From Marinobacter segnicrescens (GTDB lineage Bacteria > Pseudomonadota > Gammaproteobacteria > Pseudomonadales > Oleiphilaceae): a DNA stretch of 64,000 nucleotides. Location: the NCBI RefSeq assembly GCF_900111555.1, contig NZ_FOHZ01000003.1, forward strand, positions 1 to 64,000, given 5' to 3'. Shown here piece by piece: positions 42,054-50,686 of the stretch. The translations under genes and the position numbers were made by a program. Positions within the stretch are counted from its first letter, which is position 1. The number at the start of each line of letters is the position of its first letter. The notes below the pieces were generated by a model. The model ran no database searches. It was not told where the DNA came from and worked only from the letters and a program-made list of their open reading frames with translations.

Positions 42054-43227
42054 GACCCTCAAGCCCCTGCCCCAGGACCCGATACTGCAACTGATGCAAA
42101 CTTTCCGGGACGACCCGCGCCCGGACAAGGTGGACCTGGGCATCGGCGTCTACAAAGACGACGCCGGTAACACCCCCATCATGGCCGCGGTCCACGAAGC
42201 CGAACGACGACTGCTGGCAGGCGAGACCACCAAGGGCTACGTCGGGCCAGCTGGCTCCGCCGGCTACAACGACGCCATGGCCAGCCTCATCCTGGGGACA
42301 GATAACGCCCTGATCCGGGATGGCCGCACGGCAGTGGTCCAGACCCCGGGCGGCTGCGGTGCCCTGCGCATGGCGGCGGAATTCCTGCGCCTGTGCAACC
42401 CGGCGACTACCGTCTGGGTCAGCACCCCCACCTGGGCCAATCACCTGCCGCTGCTGGGTGGCGCCGGCCTGACCATCCGCGAATATCCATACCTGAATCG
42501 GGACACGTTGCAGGTAGACTTCGCCGCCATGCTGGAAAGCCTGGAAGGCGCAAAGCCCGGAGACGTGGTACTGCTCCACGGCTGTTGCCACAACCCCTCC
42601 GGCGCCGACCTGGACCTGGAGCAGTGGCAGGACGTCACCACCCTGATCCAGCGCAAGGGCCTGCTGCCCTTCGTCGACATGGCCTACCAGGGTCTGGGCG
42701 ATGGCCTGGAAAAAGATGCAGCTGGCCTCCGCCACCTGGCCAGCCAGGTACCGGAAATGCTGGCAGCGGCCTCCTGCTCCAAGAACTTCGGCCTTTACCG
42801 GGAGCGCACCGGCGCCCTGGTGCTGATCTCCGAAACCGCAAGCATCAACCAGGCAGCCACCAGCCAGCTGCTGAGTGTCATCCGCTCCCACTACTCCATG
42901 CCCCCGGCCCACGGCGCCGCGATCGTGGAAACCATACTGGGAGACAGCGACCTCACCCAGCAATGGCAGAGCGAACTGGGCGGCATGTGCGAGCGCATCC
43001 TCCACCTGCGCCAGGCCTTCGCCGAAGCCCTGGCCCCGGCGGGTGACTTCAGCTTCATCGCCCGGCAGCGCGGCATGTTTTCGTTCCTCGGGATAACCCC
43101 CGAACAGGTACGGGCACTCCGGGAAGACCACGGCATCTACATGCTGGACTCCAGCCGGGTGAACGTGGCGGGGCTGAATGACAAGGTGCTGCCGCAAGTG
43201 GCGGATGCGATCAGGAGTGTTCTTTAA
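42046..43227 (+). CDS. Aromatic amino acid aminotransferase (class I, TyrB-like)
   Basis: 393 residues from ATG 42046, with AAGGAGG 7 bases upstream; overlaps the oxidoreductase stop by 8 bases. Fold-type I PLP enzyme: LPQDPILQLMQTFRDDPRPDKVDLGIGVYKDD at the N-terminus (typical of the AspC/TyrB group, positions 7-40), TPGGCGALRMAAEFL, HGCCHNPSGADL, DMAYQGLGDGL, and the PLP lysine in ASCSKNFGLYRERTGAL. It converts Tyr/Phe/Trp (or Asp) to the 2-oxoacid used by the upstream enzyme. A structured repeat follows the stop. Confidence 0.92.
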   Translation: MFETLKPLPQDPILQLMQTFRDDPRPDKVDLGIGVYKDDAGNTPIMAAVHEAERRLLAGETTKGYVGPAGSAGYNDAMASLILGTDNALIRDGRTAVVQTPGGCGALRMAAEFLRLCNPATTVWVSTPTWANHLPLLGGAGLTIREYPYLNRDTLQVDFAAMLESLEGAKPGDVVLLHGCCHNPSGADLDLEQWQDVTTLIQRKGLLPFVDMAYQGLGDGLEKDAAGLRHLASQVPEMLAAASCSKNFGLYRERTGALVLISETASINQAATSQLLSVIRSHYSMPPAHGAAIVETILGDSDLTQQWQSELGGMCERILHLRQAFAEALAPAGDFSFIARQRGMFSFLGITPEQVRALREDHGIYMLDSSRVNVAGLNDKVLPQVADAIRSVL

Positions 43228-43284
43228 AAGCGGGACACCAAACTCGAAAAAATAGTAGCGGCCAGCACAGGGTTCGAGGCAGTG

Positions 43285-43382
43285 GGGCCGGGGTGATTTT
43301 CCGGGACCCTCAAAAAGAGGGACCTTTTTGAGGAGCCTACACGGACGTATTCACGGCGTGTCCCGGAAAATCACCCCGGCCC
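43285..43382. repeat. Structured intergenic repeat, copy 2 (23-bp perfect arms)
   Basis: The outer arms 43285-43307 and 43360-43382 are a perfect 23-bp inverted repeat centred on CCGGGAC/GTCCCGG. Inside is a second perfect hairpin: CCTCAAAAAG (43308-43317) with CTTTTTGAGG (43324-43333), loop AGGGAC. A conserved single-stranded block AGCCTACACGGACGTATTC lies at 43334-43352. It sits between the aminotransferase and the symporter, so it could attenuate or process the transcript. Same layout as the copy at 17812-17911. Confidence 0.85.
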
Positions 43383-43466
43383 TGCTGCCAGCACGGACCC
43401 AAAGGCGTGGTCTTAAAAAGCTACCGGCAAAAAACTTCCGACAAAAACAAGTAAGCGGAGAACCCA

Positions 43467-44849
43467 ATGACCCAAACCACCCAACCACACCAGCAGGCCA
43501 ACAACCTCTGGTCCTCCCGAATGGCCTTCATCCTCGCCGCGGCAGGCTCCGCCGTCGGCCTGGGTAACATCTGGAAGTTTCCCTACATTACCGGCGAAAA
43601 CGGCGGCGGCGCCTTCGTACTCATCTACCTGGCGTGCATCTTCCTCATCGGCGTACCCGTCCTGATCGCCGAAACCATGATCGGCCGCCGCGGCGGCCAG
43701 AGCCCCGTGGCCACCATGCGAACCCTCACCCAGACAGAAGGCACCGCCAGGGGCTGGCGGGCCATCGGCTGGAACGGCGTCATCGCCTCCTTCCTGGTGC
43801 TCTCCTTCTACGCCGTCATCGGCGGCTGGGCCCTGGTCTATATCGGCAAGGCCGCTGCCGGCCTGTTCACTGGCGCTGACGCCGAAGCTATCGGCGGCCA
43901 GTTCGGCACCCTGCTCTCCAACCCCTGGGAGCTCCTGCTGTGGCACTCCCTGTTCATGGCCATCGTGATCTTCATCGTCGGGCGCGGCATCCGCTACGGC
44001 CTGGAAAAAGCGGTCAACATGCTCATGCCGCTGCTGTTTGTACTACTGATCGTGATGGTCATCTACGCCATGAACAGCGGCAGCTTCGGCCAGGCCGTCA
44101 GCTTCATGTTCTCACCGGACTTCAGCAAGCTCACCACCGCCGGCGTACTGACTGCCCTGGGCCACGCAGCCTTCACCCTCAGTATCGGCATCGGCGTGCT
44201 GATGGCCTATGGTTCCTACCTGCCAAAGGACATCAACATCACCCGTACTGCCATCACCATCGGCGTACTGGACACCAGCGTTGCCCTGCTCGCCGGCCTG
44301 GCCATCTTCCCGCTGGTGTTCGCCAACGGCCTCGAGCCCGGCGCAGGTCCCGGTCTCATCTTCGTCACCTTGCCGCTGGCCTTCGGTCAGATGAGCGGCG
44401 GCGCCATCTTCGGCACCATATTCTTCGCCCTGCTGCTGGTGGCCGCCATTACCTCCGCCATTTCCATGCTGGAGCCGGTGGTGGAGTGGCTGGAAGAACA
44501 CAAGGGCATCAGCCGCACCAAAAGCGCTCTTGGCGGGGGCCTGGCGATCTGGTTTATCGGAATCGGCACTGTGCTGTCGTTCAACGTCTGGGAAGGCGTC
44601 CACCCACTGGGCTTTATCCCGTTCTTTGAAGGCAAGACTGTCTTTGACCTGCTGGACTTCCTGGTATCGAACCTGATGATGCCCCTGGGCGGGCTTGCCA
44701 TTGCCCTGTTCGCAGGCTGGGCCATGAAGCGGGAAGGACTGGCAGAGGATATCGGCCTGCAGGGAGCAAGCTACAACGCCTTTATGCTCGTACTGCGTTA
44801 TCTGACCCCGGCCGGCATTGCTGTCGTATTCCTGTACAACCTCATCTGA
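43467..44849 (+). CDS. Sodium-dependent transporter, NSS (SNF) family
   Basis: 460 residues, about 12 membrane segments. NSS landmarks: WSSRMAFILAAAGSAVGLGNIWKFPYI with the Na+ and substrate-binding unwound TM1 (positions 13-40), NGGGAFVLIYLACIFLIGVP, LGHAAFTLSIGIGVLMAYGSY (TM6) and LAGLAIFPLVFANGLEPGAGPGL. LeuT and MhsT are relatives. It probably imports an aromatic or hydrophobic amino acid with Na+, feeding the aminotransferase and oxidoreductase upstream. A strong terminator follows. Confidence 0.93.
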   Translation: MTQTTQPHQQANNLWSSRMAFILAAAGSAVGLGNIWKFPYITGENGGGAFVLIYLACIFLIGVPVLIAETMIGRRGGQSPVATMRTLTQTEGTARGWRAIGWNGVIASFLVLSFYAVIGGWALVYIGKAAAGLFTGADAEAIGGQFGTLLSNPWELLLWHSLFMAIVIFIVGRGIRYGLEKAVNMLMPLLFVLLIVMVIYAMNSGSFGQAVSFMFSPDFSKLTTAGVLTALGHAAFTLSIGIGVLMAYGSYLPKDINITRTAITIGVLDTSVALLAGLAIFPLVFANGLEPGAGPGLIFVTLPLAFGQMSGGAIFGTIFFALLLVAAITSAISMLEPVVEWLEEHKGISRTKSALGGGLAIWFIGIGTVLSFNVWEGVHPLGFIPFFEGKTVFDLLDFLVSNLMMPLGGLAIALFAGWAMKREGLAEDIGLQGASYNAFMLVLRYLTPAGIAVVFLYNLI

Positions 44850-44893
44850 CCCGCAGGATGAGTGACGCTTGAGGCTGCTCCCGGTGGCCTTTT

Positions 44894-44936
44894 GCCGGCC
44901 CCGCCGATTCCAGGTTTGCGGCGGGGCCGGCCTTTT
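44894..44936 (+). terminator. Rho-independent terminator after the symporter
   Basis: GCCGGCCCCGCCG (44894-44906) pairs perfectly over 13 bp with CGGCGGGGCCGGC (44919-44931), with a 12-base loop, then C and four T. It ends the amino-acid catabolism operon. Confidence 0.85.
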
Positions 44937-45005
44937 ACCTGCCCAGACCCAGATAGTCGCAACTTAAGACAGTTACGGACGTTGTCGGTTTGCCCACAAA
45001 CCGCG

Positions 45006-46082
45006 TCACCGGGTTACCGCGCTGGCAGACCGGCGGGACTGCAGGGTTTTGACCCAGGGCACTTCAAACAACGGACTGAACAGGGGCTGTCGTGCCAGCG
45101 CCCATCCTACCAGTACGCTCAGAGCCACCACGACACCGCCCGACACCAGATAGAATCCGGTGTACCAGAGACCGGCTTCCGCTGAGGGCTGCAATCCCAG
45201 ACGCGCAAGAACCGCCAGCAGGTAAAACTGGACGATGCGGTGCAGAACGTAGACCTGGAGGGAGTGCCGGCCAACAAAGGCCCAGCCACGCCCCCCGATA
45301 CGCTGCCTGTGTGCCAGCCAGCCGGCCAGCATGGTTACCGAGGTTATCCCCCATACACTGAGCAGAAAGGTAACCGGACCGACTGCCGCCAGGGGCGAGT
45401 CGTAAACGCTCCAGCTAGCCAGCAGAAAACCGGCCAGCATGGGCGGCCAGAGACCCACCCTGCGCATCAGTGTGCCTTCAATAAACTCCAGGGAGAACAC
45501 CCCCATCACAATAAACGGAAACAGCAACATGACCCGCTCAGGAAACGGCAGGCTCCGCCAGTTTCCATCGGCTGACAACAGCGCGTAGATCACCACGCTG
45601 AAGGCCAGTATCACCCCAAGCGGCACCCTCCGGAGGACCATTAACAAGGTGACGGCAATCAACAGCGCATAGATAAACCAGAGGGTTTGTGGCGGCTCGA
45701 TGAAGATCCGCAGCAACGGGGCGAGACTGACGGTTTCTCCATTAATCAGTGCCTGCGGAACAGTCGTGGAGAAAAACACCAGTGCAGACCAGAGCACGAA
45801 CAGGTAGACAAAATTCACGAACTTGAAGACAAATTTGTCACCTGATGGCTGGAGGAAGACGCCTCGGAGAAAAAGCCCTGCGAGGAAGAAGAACAGTGGC
45901 ATCCGCAGAAAGATCAACGCCTCGTTGAAGGGCACCAACGGACCTGCCACATGCCAGAACACGACCAGGGTGATACTCACCCCCTTGGCGATATCGATCC
46001 AGTCAGCACGTTGGTGTCTGCGCGGCAACGCCGGCAACTCCGCTGGTGAATGCCGACACTGGTCGACAGGACTTCCCTCCAT
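45006..46082 (-). CDS. Membrane acyltransferase (acyltransferase_3 family)
   Basis: 358 residues, about ten membrane segments. The N-terminus shows WIDIAKGVSITLVVFWHVAGP, with the catalytic His of the acyltransferase_3 family, and LIFLRMPLFFFLAGLFLRG. FVGRHSLQVYVLHRIVQFYLL near the C-terminus is also typical. Such enzymes O-acetylate or succinylate exported polysaccharides or their lipid-linked units. Being at the edge of the exopolysaccharide locus, decoration of that polymer is the likeliest role (inference). Confidence 0.88.
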   Translation of the reverse strand: MEGSPVDQCRHSPAELPALPRRHQRADWIDIAKGVSITLVVFWHVAGPLVPFNEALIFLRMPLFFFLAGLFLRGVFLQPSGDKFVFKFVNFVYLFVLWSALVFFSTTVPQALINGETVSLAPLLRIFIEPPQTLWFIYALLIAVTLLMVLRRVPLGVILAFSVVIYALLSADGNWRSLPFPERVMLLFPFIVMGVFSLEFIEGTLMRRVGLWPPMLAGFLLASWSVYDSPLAAVGPVTFLLSVWGITSVTMLAGWLAHRQRIGGRGWAFVGRHSLQVYVLHRIVQFYLLAVLARLGLQPSAEAGLWYTGFYLVSGGVVVALSVLVGWALARQPLFSPLFEVPWVKTLQSRRSASAVTR

Positions 46083-46639
46083 TGCCTTTTCCTCCTTTCC
46101 GCCGGTCGCTTCAGTGCATGCTCATCCTGAAGACATGCACCTCGAAGAAAACGGGGGCTTTGTATATATAAACTACATATCAAATAAAAACCCAGTACTC
46201 GATTCCACAAACCCCTGAACCTGGAATCATCACGCCCGTTATGAATAATTATGCAATTTAACCCGCCCATAAAACCACTACATTAAAATACCATGAAATT
46301 TTTCTTTCCTGTTTATTTATGATTCCTGACTTTTTCATTAAAAACAGTTTGTTAAATAAACTTAATTGCACCTTTATCGCAGCGATAGCCGACGCCAGAA
46401 CACCGCGCAACGTTGAAATACATGCGTAATTCCAGCGCACCACATCTAATAGAACATATTTATACCTACATCATATACATGTCTTTTCTTCGATAAAGTC
46501 TTTTAGAATCCGCGGACCAAACCCGATCAGATTCCGGGGTGTCCCTATGGCGTGTTTAATATTCGTAGTTCACTGCCACGCCTGCGATGTGCACCACCCG
46601 GTCCTGACCGGTCACTCAGGGAATTTCACGGAGGGATTT
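46083..46639. other. AT-rich intergenic region upstream of the exopolysaccharide initiating transferase
   Basis: About 550 bases, clearly richer in A/T than the flanks (TATATATAAACTACATATC, AAATAAAAACC). No gene supported: the frames on both strands lack ribosome sites and homology. It must carry promoters for the divergent acyltransferase and sugar transferase genes; its composition would suit H-NS/MvaT-type silencing, but that is inference. Confidence 0.5.
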
Positions 46640-48094
46640 ATGGGAAGTCATCAGAAGGAGCAAAAGGCTGCGGTACTGCCTCCTGCGTCCGGAACCACTG
46701 CCTCGATACGCCTGCATCGCTCCAACATTCTCGCCTTCTTTCGTGCTTTCGACAGCCTGCTGGTGATCTGCGTGCTGTGGGGCACACTGCAACCATGGGA
46801 CACCCCCTGGAGCCATACCTACACCTGGCTGGGGGTACTTGCCATCATTGCCTTCGTGTTCTTCGCGGAGAGCAACGAGGTCTACCATCTCTGGCAGGGC
46901 TTTTCGACACCTGCCCTGGCACACCGGTTGACAATGGCCTGGGCCGGCACCGCGCTGGTACTCGGTGCGTTCGCTGTCGCCATGGAATTGCTCGCAAGCA
47001 TCAATATCAGGGCGGTAGCGCTCTGGCTTACCCTGACCCCCATCACCATTATTTCCTGTCATTGGCTGCGCCGGTTCGTGCTGGCCCGATTCCGGCAGCA
47101 GTCGTCGCAGCGACGCATCGGGATCGTCGGGGCGACCTCACTCAGCCAGAGACTCACCGCAGCCATCGGGAACCTGCCCTGGATGGGCTATCAGATCGCC
47201 GGCTACTACGATGACCGTGGAGTCACGGACGACGGGAGCCGCCGACTGGGCGATGACCAGGTCCGGGTTGAGGGCAACCTGGAACAACTCAAGCAGGCAG
47301 CCCGCAACGGCGAGATCGATATGGTGTTCATCACCCTGCCCATGGCGGCCGAACGCCGGGTCCGGGAACTGGTACAGGACCTTGCCGATACCACGGTCTC
47401 TGCCTATCTGATTCCCGACGTATTCAGCTTTGACCTCCTCCACTCCCGGCTCACCGGAATTCAGGGTATTCCGGCGGTGAGCATCTATGATTCGCCCCTG
47501 GCGGACCAGGCATGGACCAAGCGGGCTTTCGACCTGGCAGCCGGTTTGGCAATACTTGCTATCGTGGCAATCCCCATGATTGCCATCGCTATCGGTGTCA
47601 AAATGGATTCAAAGGGCCCGGTCTTCTTCAAGCAGTCCCGTTACGGAGTCCGCGGTGAAAAGATCAAGGTCTGGAAATTCCGATCGATGAAAGTCTGCGA
47701 AGATGGTGAGAACGTCCCCCAGGCCACCCGGGATGATCCACGGATCACGCCGTTCGGCGCCATGCTACGCCGCACATCCCTGGATGAATTGCCGCAACTA
47801 TTCAACGTACTTGGTGGCAGCATGTCACTCATCGGCCCAAGACCCCACGCCGTTGCCCACAACGAGTTCTACCGCAACCATATCCAGGGCTATATGTTGC
47901 GCCACAAGGTAAAGCCCGGTATCACGGGGCTGGCGCAGGTAAACGGTTTCCGGGGCGAAACGGAAACCATGGACAAGATGGTGGGGCGGATTGCCTACGA
48001 CCTGGAATACATCCGTAACTGGTCCCTGTGGCTGGATATCAAGATTCTCTGGTGGACCGCTTTCCGAGGATTTGTCGGACAGCAGGCCTACTGA
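46640..48094 (+). CDS. Undecaprenyl-phosphate sugar phosphotransferase (WcaJ/EpsB-type initiating enzyme)
   Basis: About 484 residues from ATG 46640, with GGAGGG 5 bases upstream. Four N-terminal membrane helices, then a Rossmann-like domain (RRIGIVGATSLSQRL, GYYDDRG), a fifth helix (FDLAAGLAILAIVAIPMIAIAIGV) and the catalytic polyprenyl-phosphate hexose-1-P transferase domain. That domain has KGPVFFKQSRYGVRGEKI, KFRSMK, DPRITPFGAMLRRTSLDELPQ and GSMSLIGPRPHAVAHNEFY, VKPGITGLAQVNGFRGET. It loads the first sugar (probably glucose or galactose) on undecaprenyl phosphate, starting each repeat unit. Confidence 0.93.
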   Translation: MGSHQKEQKAAVLPPASGTTASIRLHRSNILAFFRAFDSLLVICVLWGTLQPWDTPWSHTYTWLGVLAIIAFVFFAESNEVYHLWQGFSTPALAHRLTMAWAGTALVLGAFAVAMELLASINIRAVALWLTLTPITIISCHWLRRFVLARFRQQSSQRRIGIVGATSLSQRLTAAIGNLPWMGYQIAGYYDDRGVTDDGSRRLGDDQVRVEGNLEQLKQAARNGEIDMVFITLPMAAERRVRELVQDLADTTVSAYLIPDVFSFDLLHSRLTGIQGIPAVSIYDSPLADQAWTKRAFDLAAGLAILAIVAIPMIAIAIGVKMDSKGPVFFKQSRYGVRGEKIKVWKFRSMKVCEDGENVPQATRDDPRITPFGAMLRRTSLDELPQLFNVLGGSMSLIGPRPHAVAHNEFYRNHIQGYMLRHKVKPGITGLAQVNGFRGETETMDKMVGRIAYDLEYIRNWSLWLDIKILWWTAFRGFVGQQAY

Positions 48095-48227
48095 TCTTTC
48101 GATCCTCGCACCTGGCCCCGGTAGCGCTATGCAGCACCCGCTGCACAGCACTGTCGGGCTTTTGCAGAAACCGGAGTTTCAAGCGTCAATCCGTACCACC
48201 CAATTGATTGACCGGGTTACCCGAAAC

Positions 48228-49220
48228 TTACCTTCGGGCTTCGGACCACCTGGCTTTTTGAACCAGCCTCAGCAGTCTTCGCCAGACTTCTCCCGCCCCC
48301 AGAAGGATACCGGGCGTCAGTGTGGCTGCAGCAAGCAGCAGCCGCGCCGGCAGGTAACCACTCTCATCCCTGGCTCGCCTGAAGCAAGTCCGGGCGGCCT
48401 CGAGGTTACCGTCCGCCGCGTAGCGACTGCCAATAATGCACATATCCTTCGCCAACTCTCGGCTGGGGGGACGGAACAATGCTCCCTGCTCGCCGAATTG
48501 TTCCAGTGGATCTGGCCGTCCTGCCAGCCGTTCACGGTGGCAATACAACGCAAAGTCAGACAGGTGGCGCTGAAGCATTAGCCGTGCCGGATCAGCCGCC
48601 ACCGACCCGGGCACCTTGGCGTACTTCCGGTAAAGCACATCTTCAAGTACCAGAAAGCGGCAGTGGTGACTCATTCGGCACCACAGATCCCGGTCCTGGG
48701 CGCAGACAAAGAAGGGACGGTAGCCTCCGACTTCCTCGAATAAAGCCTTTCGGAACATGACTTCTCCGTGATGGAACGGGTTCCAGTCCAGGATGACCTC
48801 CCGGGCATCGCCATCAAAAGGCTGCTTTACAAGGTGCGGAGGACGCGTGCTCTGCAGGGTCACCACCTCTGACCGGCACCCAACCACGCCCACATCCGGA
48901 CGCTGATCCAGAATCTCGGCCTGTCGCTCCAGACGCTCCGGAAGCGACAGGTCTCCACTTCCATGAATGGCGATATAGCTACCCCGGGCCTGGGCGATGG
49001 CGTTATTCAGCGCCCCGACAAGGCCACGGTTGGTGCCGGATATAACCCTTGTCTTCTCATTCTCATGGGTACGCAGGCGCTCCAGGGTATTATCGGTGGA
49101 GCCGTCATCCACCAGCAGAATTTCACAGTCTCCCAGAGACTGTTGTTTAAGGCTGGCAACCGACTCATCTACCAGACCCGCCCGATTGTAGAATACCGAT
49201 ACCACTGACACCCTGGTCAT
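48228..49220 (-). CDS. Glycosyltransferase family 2
   Basis: 330 residues. GT-A fold at the N-terminus: VSVVSVFYNRAGLVDESVASL, ILLVDDGSTDNTLE, GLVGALNNAIAQARGSYIAIHGSGDLSLP, where the usual DxD is shifted to GSGD. HHGEVMFRKALFEEVGGYRPFF and AQDRDLWCRMSHHCRFL are the acceptor side. The C-terminal 100 residues are helical with no clear domain. It adds one sugar of the repeat unit. Cotranscribed with the MurB paralogue (10-base gap). Confidence 0.9.
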   Translation of the reverse strand: MTRVSVVSVFYNRAGLVDESVASLKQQSLGDCEILLVDDGSTDNTLERLRTHENEKTRVISGTNRGLVGALNNAIAQARGSYIAIHGSGDLSLPERLERQAEILDQRPDVGVVGCRSEVVTLQSTRPPHLVKQPFDGDAREVILDWNPFHHGEVMFRKALFEEVGGYRPFFVCAQDRDLWCRMSHHCRFLVLEDVLYRKYAKVPGSVAADPARLMLQRHLSDFALYCHRERLAGRPDPLEQFGEQGALFRPPSRELAKDMCIIGSRYAADGNLEAARTCFRRARDESGYLPARLLLAAATLTPGILLGAGEVWRRLLRLVQKARWSEARR

Positions 49221-49230
49221 TACTGCCTCC

Positions 49231-50289
49231 TTACTGATTCAATCCGGGCACCGGTTTCGGGTCTGCCCCGTTAACTTCAGAAACACTTTCCGGTACGCAG
49301 AGCGCCTCGGCCTTGAGGTGTGCCGGGGTAATTTCGCCGATAGGTGACACGTAGCACACCTCAGCCGCCATATCGTAGCCGGTCCTTTCCCGCACGGTTC
49401 GCCGGGCCACGCCAATAAGCGTAAGGATGTCAGCCGCCCTTGCCTGGTCCTGGTTAACAATAAAATTAGCATGCAAAGGAGATATCATGGCGCCCCCCAG
49501 TCGCATACCCTTGAGACCACAACGCTCGATCACAGCACCGGGTGGGCCATATTGAGCATACATCGCCGGGTTACTGACAAATACCGAACCGCAATTCGGA
49601 ACCTTGCGAGGAAACTTTCGTCGGCGCTCACCAAGGATGGTCAGCATTTCCTTTCGGACCGATGAGGGTGACGGTCCGGCCACAAACCGGAAACGGGCCC
49701 CGACGATGATTTCCCCCAGTCCCTGGAAGATCGACCGTCGGTATTGAAAGCCACACTCTTCGCGGGTACGAACCCGCTTCTCACCAGTTTTCGTGACGGA
49801 GGTGACGTCGATCACCCGGTCACCAATGCCCTTGCGCTGACTTCCACCGTTCATGCAGATCAGCCCCCCCAGGGTACCGGGGATACCACAGGTATGCTCA
49901 GCTCCCGACAGCCCGGCCCGGGCGAGCTGTCGCGCAAAGGCAGGCACCCAGATGCCCGCTTCGCTCCAGACCCGCGCACCCTCCACCCGGAACCCACCAA
50001 GCCTGGCACCGATATGTATGGCAAGCACCTCCAGCCCTTCATCGGCAAACAGGAGGTTGGTGGAAGACCCCAGCACGACATACGGCAGCCCTCGACTGGA
50101 GACATAGGCCATCACTCGCTGCACCTGGGAGATAGTGCCCGGAGCGACGACCAGCCTGGCCGGTCCACCTACCCGCCACCGGCTCACCCGGGAAAGCGGA
50201 ACGTCGCGATAGACGCCTCCGGGGACAAGTGCTTCGAGATCACGCTGCAGCTCGCCACTGCCTTCCCCTGCGACCGGTTCCGGTTTCAT
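49231..50289 (-). CDS. MurB-like UDP-N-acetylenolpyruvylglucosamine reductase paralogue
   Basis: About 352 residues from ATG 50289, preceded by GGAAGG. FAD-binding PCMH fold: SRWRVGGPARLVVAPGTISQ, PYVVLGSSTNLLFADEGLEVLAI, CGIPGTLGGLICMNGG, the catalytic-type Ser in NCGSVFVSNP and AGAMISPLHANFIVN-like closing region, ending AAEVCYVSPIGE with the acid Glu. The key residues of MurB are kept. A MurB gene inside a polysaccharide locus, paired with a GT2, is odd. It may supply or modify a lactyl-sugar (muramic-type) or be a specialised second copy. The housekeeping murB is not in the window. Confidence 0.85.
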   Translation of the reverse strand: MKPEPVAGEGSGELQRDLEALVPGGVYRDVPLSRVSRWRVGGPARLVVAPGTISQVQRVMAYVSSRGLPYVVLGSSTNLLFADEGLEVLAIHIGARLGGFRVEGARVWSEAGIWVPAFARQLARAGLSGAEHTCGIPGTLGGLICMNGGSQRKGIGDRVIDVTSVTKTGEKRVRTREECGFQYRRSIFQGLGEIIVGARFRFVAGPSPSSVRKEMLTILGERRRKFPRKVPNCGSVFVSNPAMYAQYGPPGAVIERCGLKGMRLGGAMISPLHANFIVNQDQARAADILTLIGVARRTVRERTGYDMAAEVCYVSPIGEITPAHLKAEALCVPESVSEVNGADPKPVPGLNQ

Positions 50290-50313
50290 GATTCCTTCCA
50301 TCTGTGGATACAC

Positions 50314-50686
50314 CTCCAGCTGTGCGTGTATTCAGCGGGCAGCGCAACTTATGGATTCAGAGACAGCGCAGCCCCCTCCGGTTTCAACTGAGACTAACTA
50401 TACCTGCACTGCCCGTTGCATTCGGGCTCCTCGGCATGACGATTAATTAACCGATACGGCACCAAACGGTAACTCTCAAGCGGCGGCAACGCCTTTCAAT
50501 AGCCGCCCTGTTCCGGTACCGTTTTGTAGCAGTGAAATCAACATCCTGGCGATCCGGGCAGGTACGGCGCCGAAGCTCCCAGCCGTCGGCCCGGGGGCGG
50601 AAATCGTGCAAGCCTGCAGGGCAGGCAAGGTTCCTCACCTCGCCAGAACGTCAGCTGTACAAAGGACTCTCACAAAGGGCACACGG
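50314..50686. other. Divergent promoter region between the MurB paralogue and epsL
   Basis: 373 bases without a supported gene. GATTAATTAACCGAT near 50439-50455 is a short AT-rich dyad (TTAATTAA) that could belong to a promoter or operator. AAAGGG before 50687 is the epsL ribosome site. Confidence 0.35.

Noticed and set aside
41836..43197. 453-codon minus-strand frame
   Set aside because: Antisense to the aminotransferase and the oxidoreductase end; His/Gly/Gln-rich with no family.
43271..43281. GGTTCGAGGC resembling a tRNA T-arm
   Set aside because: No acceptor or anticodon arm can be built around it; it lies next to the structured repeat.
46547..46639. Upstream extension of the initiating sugar transferase
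   Set aside because: The 31 extra codons have no ribosome site, while ATG 46640 has GGAGGG at good spacing.
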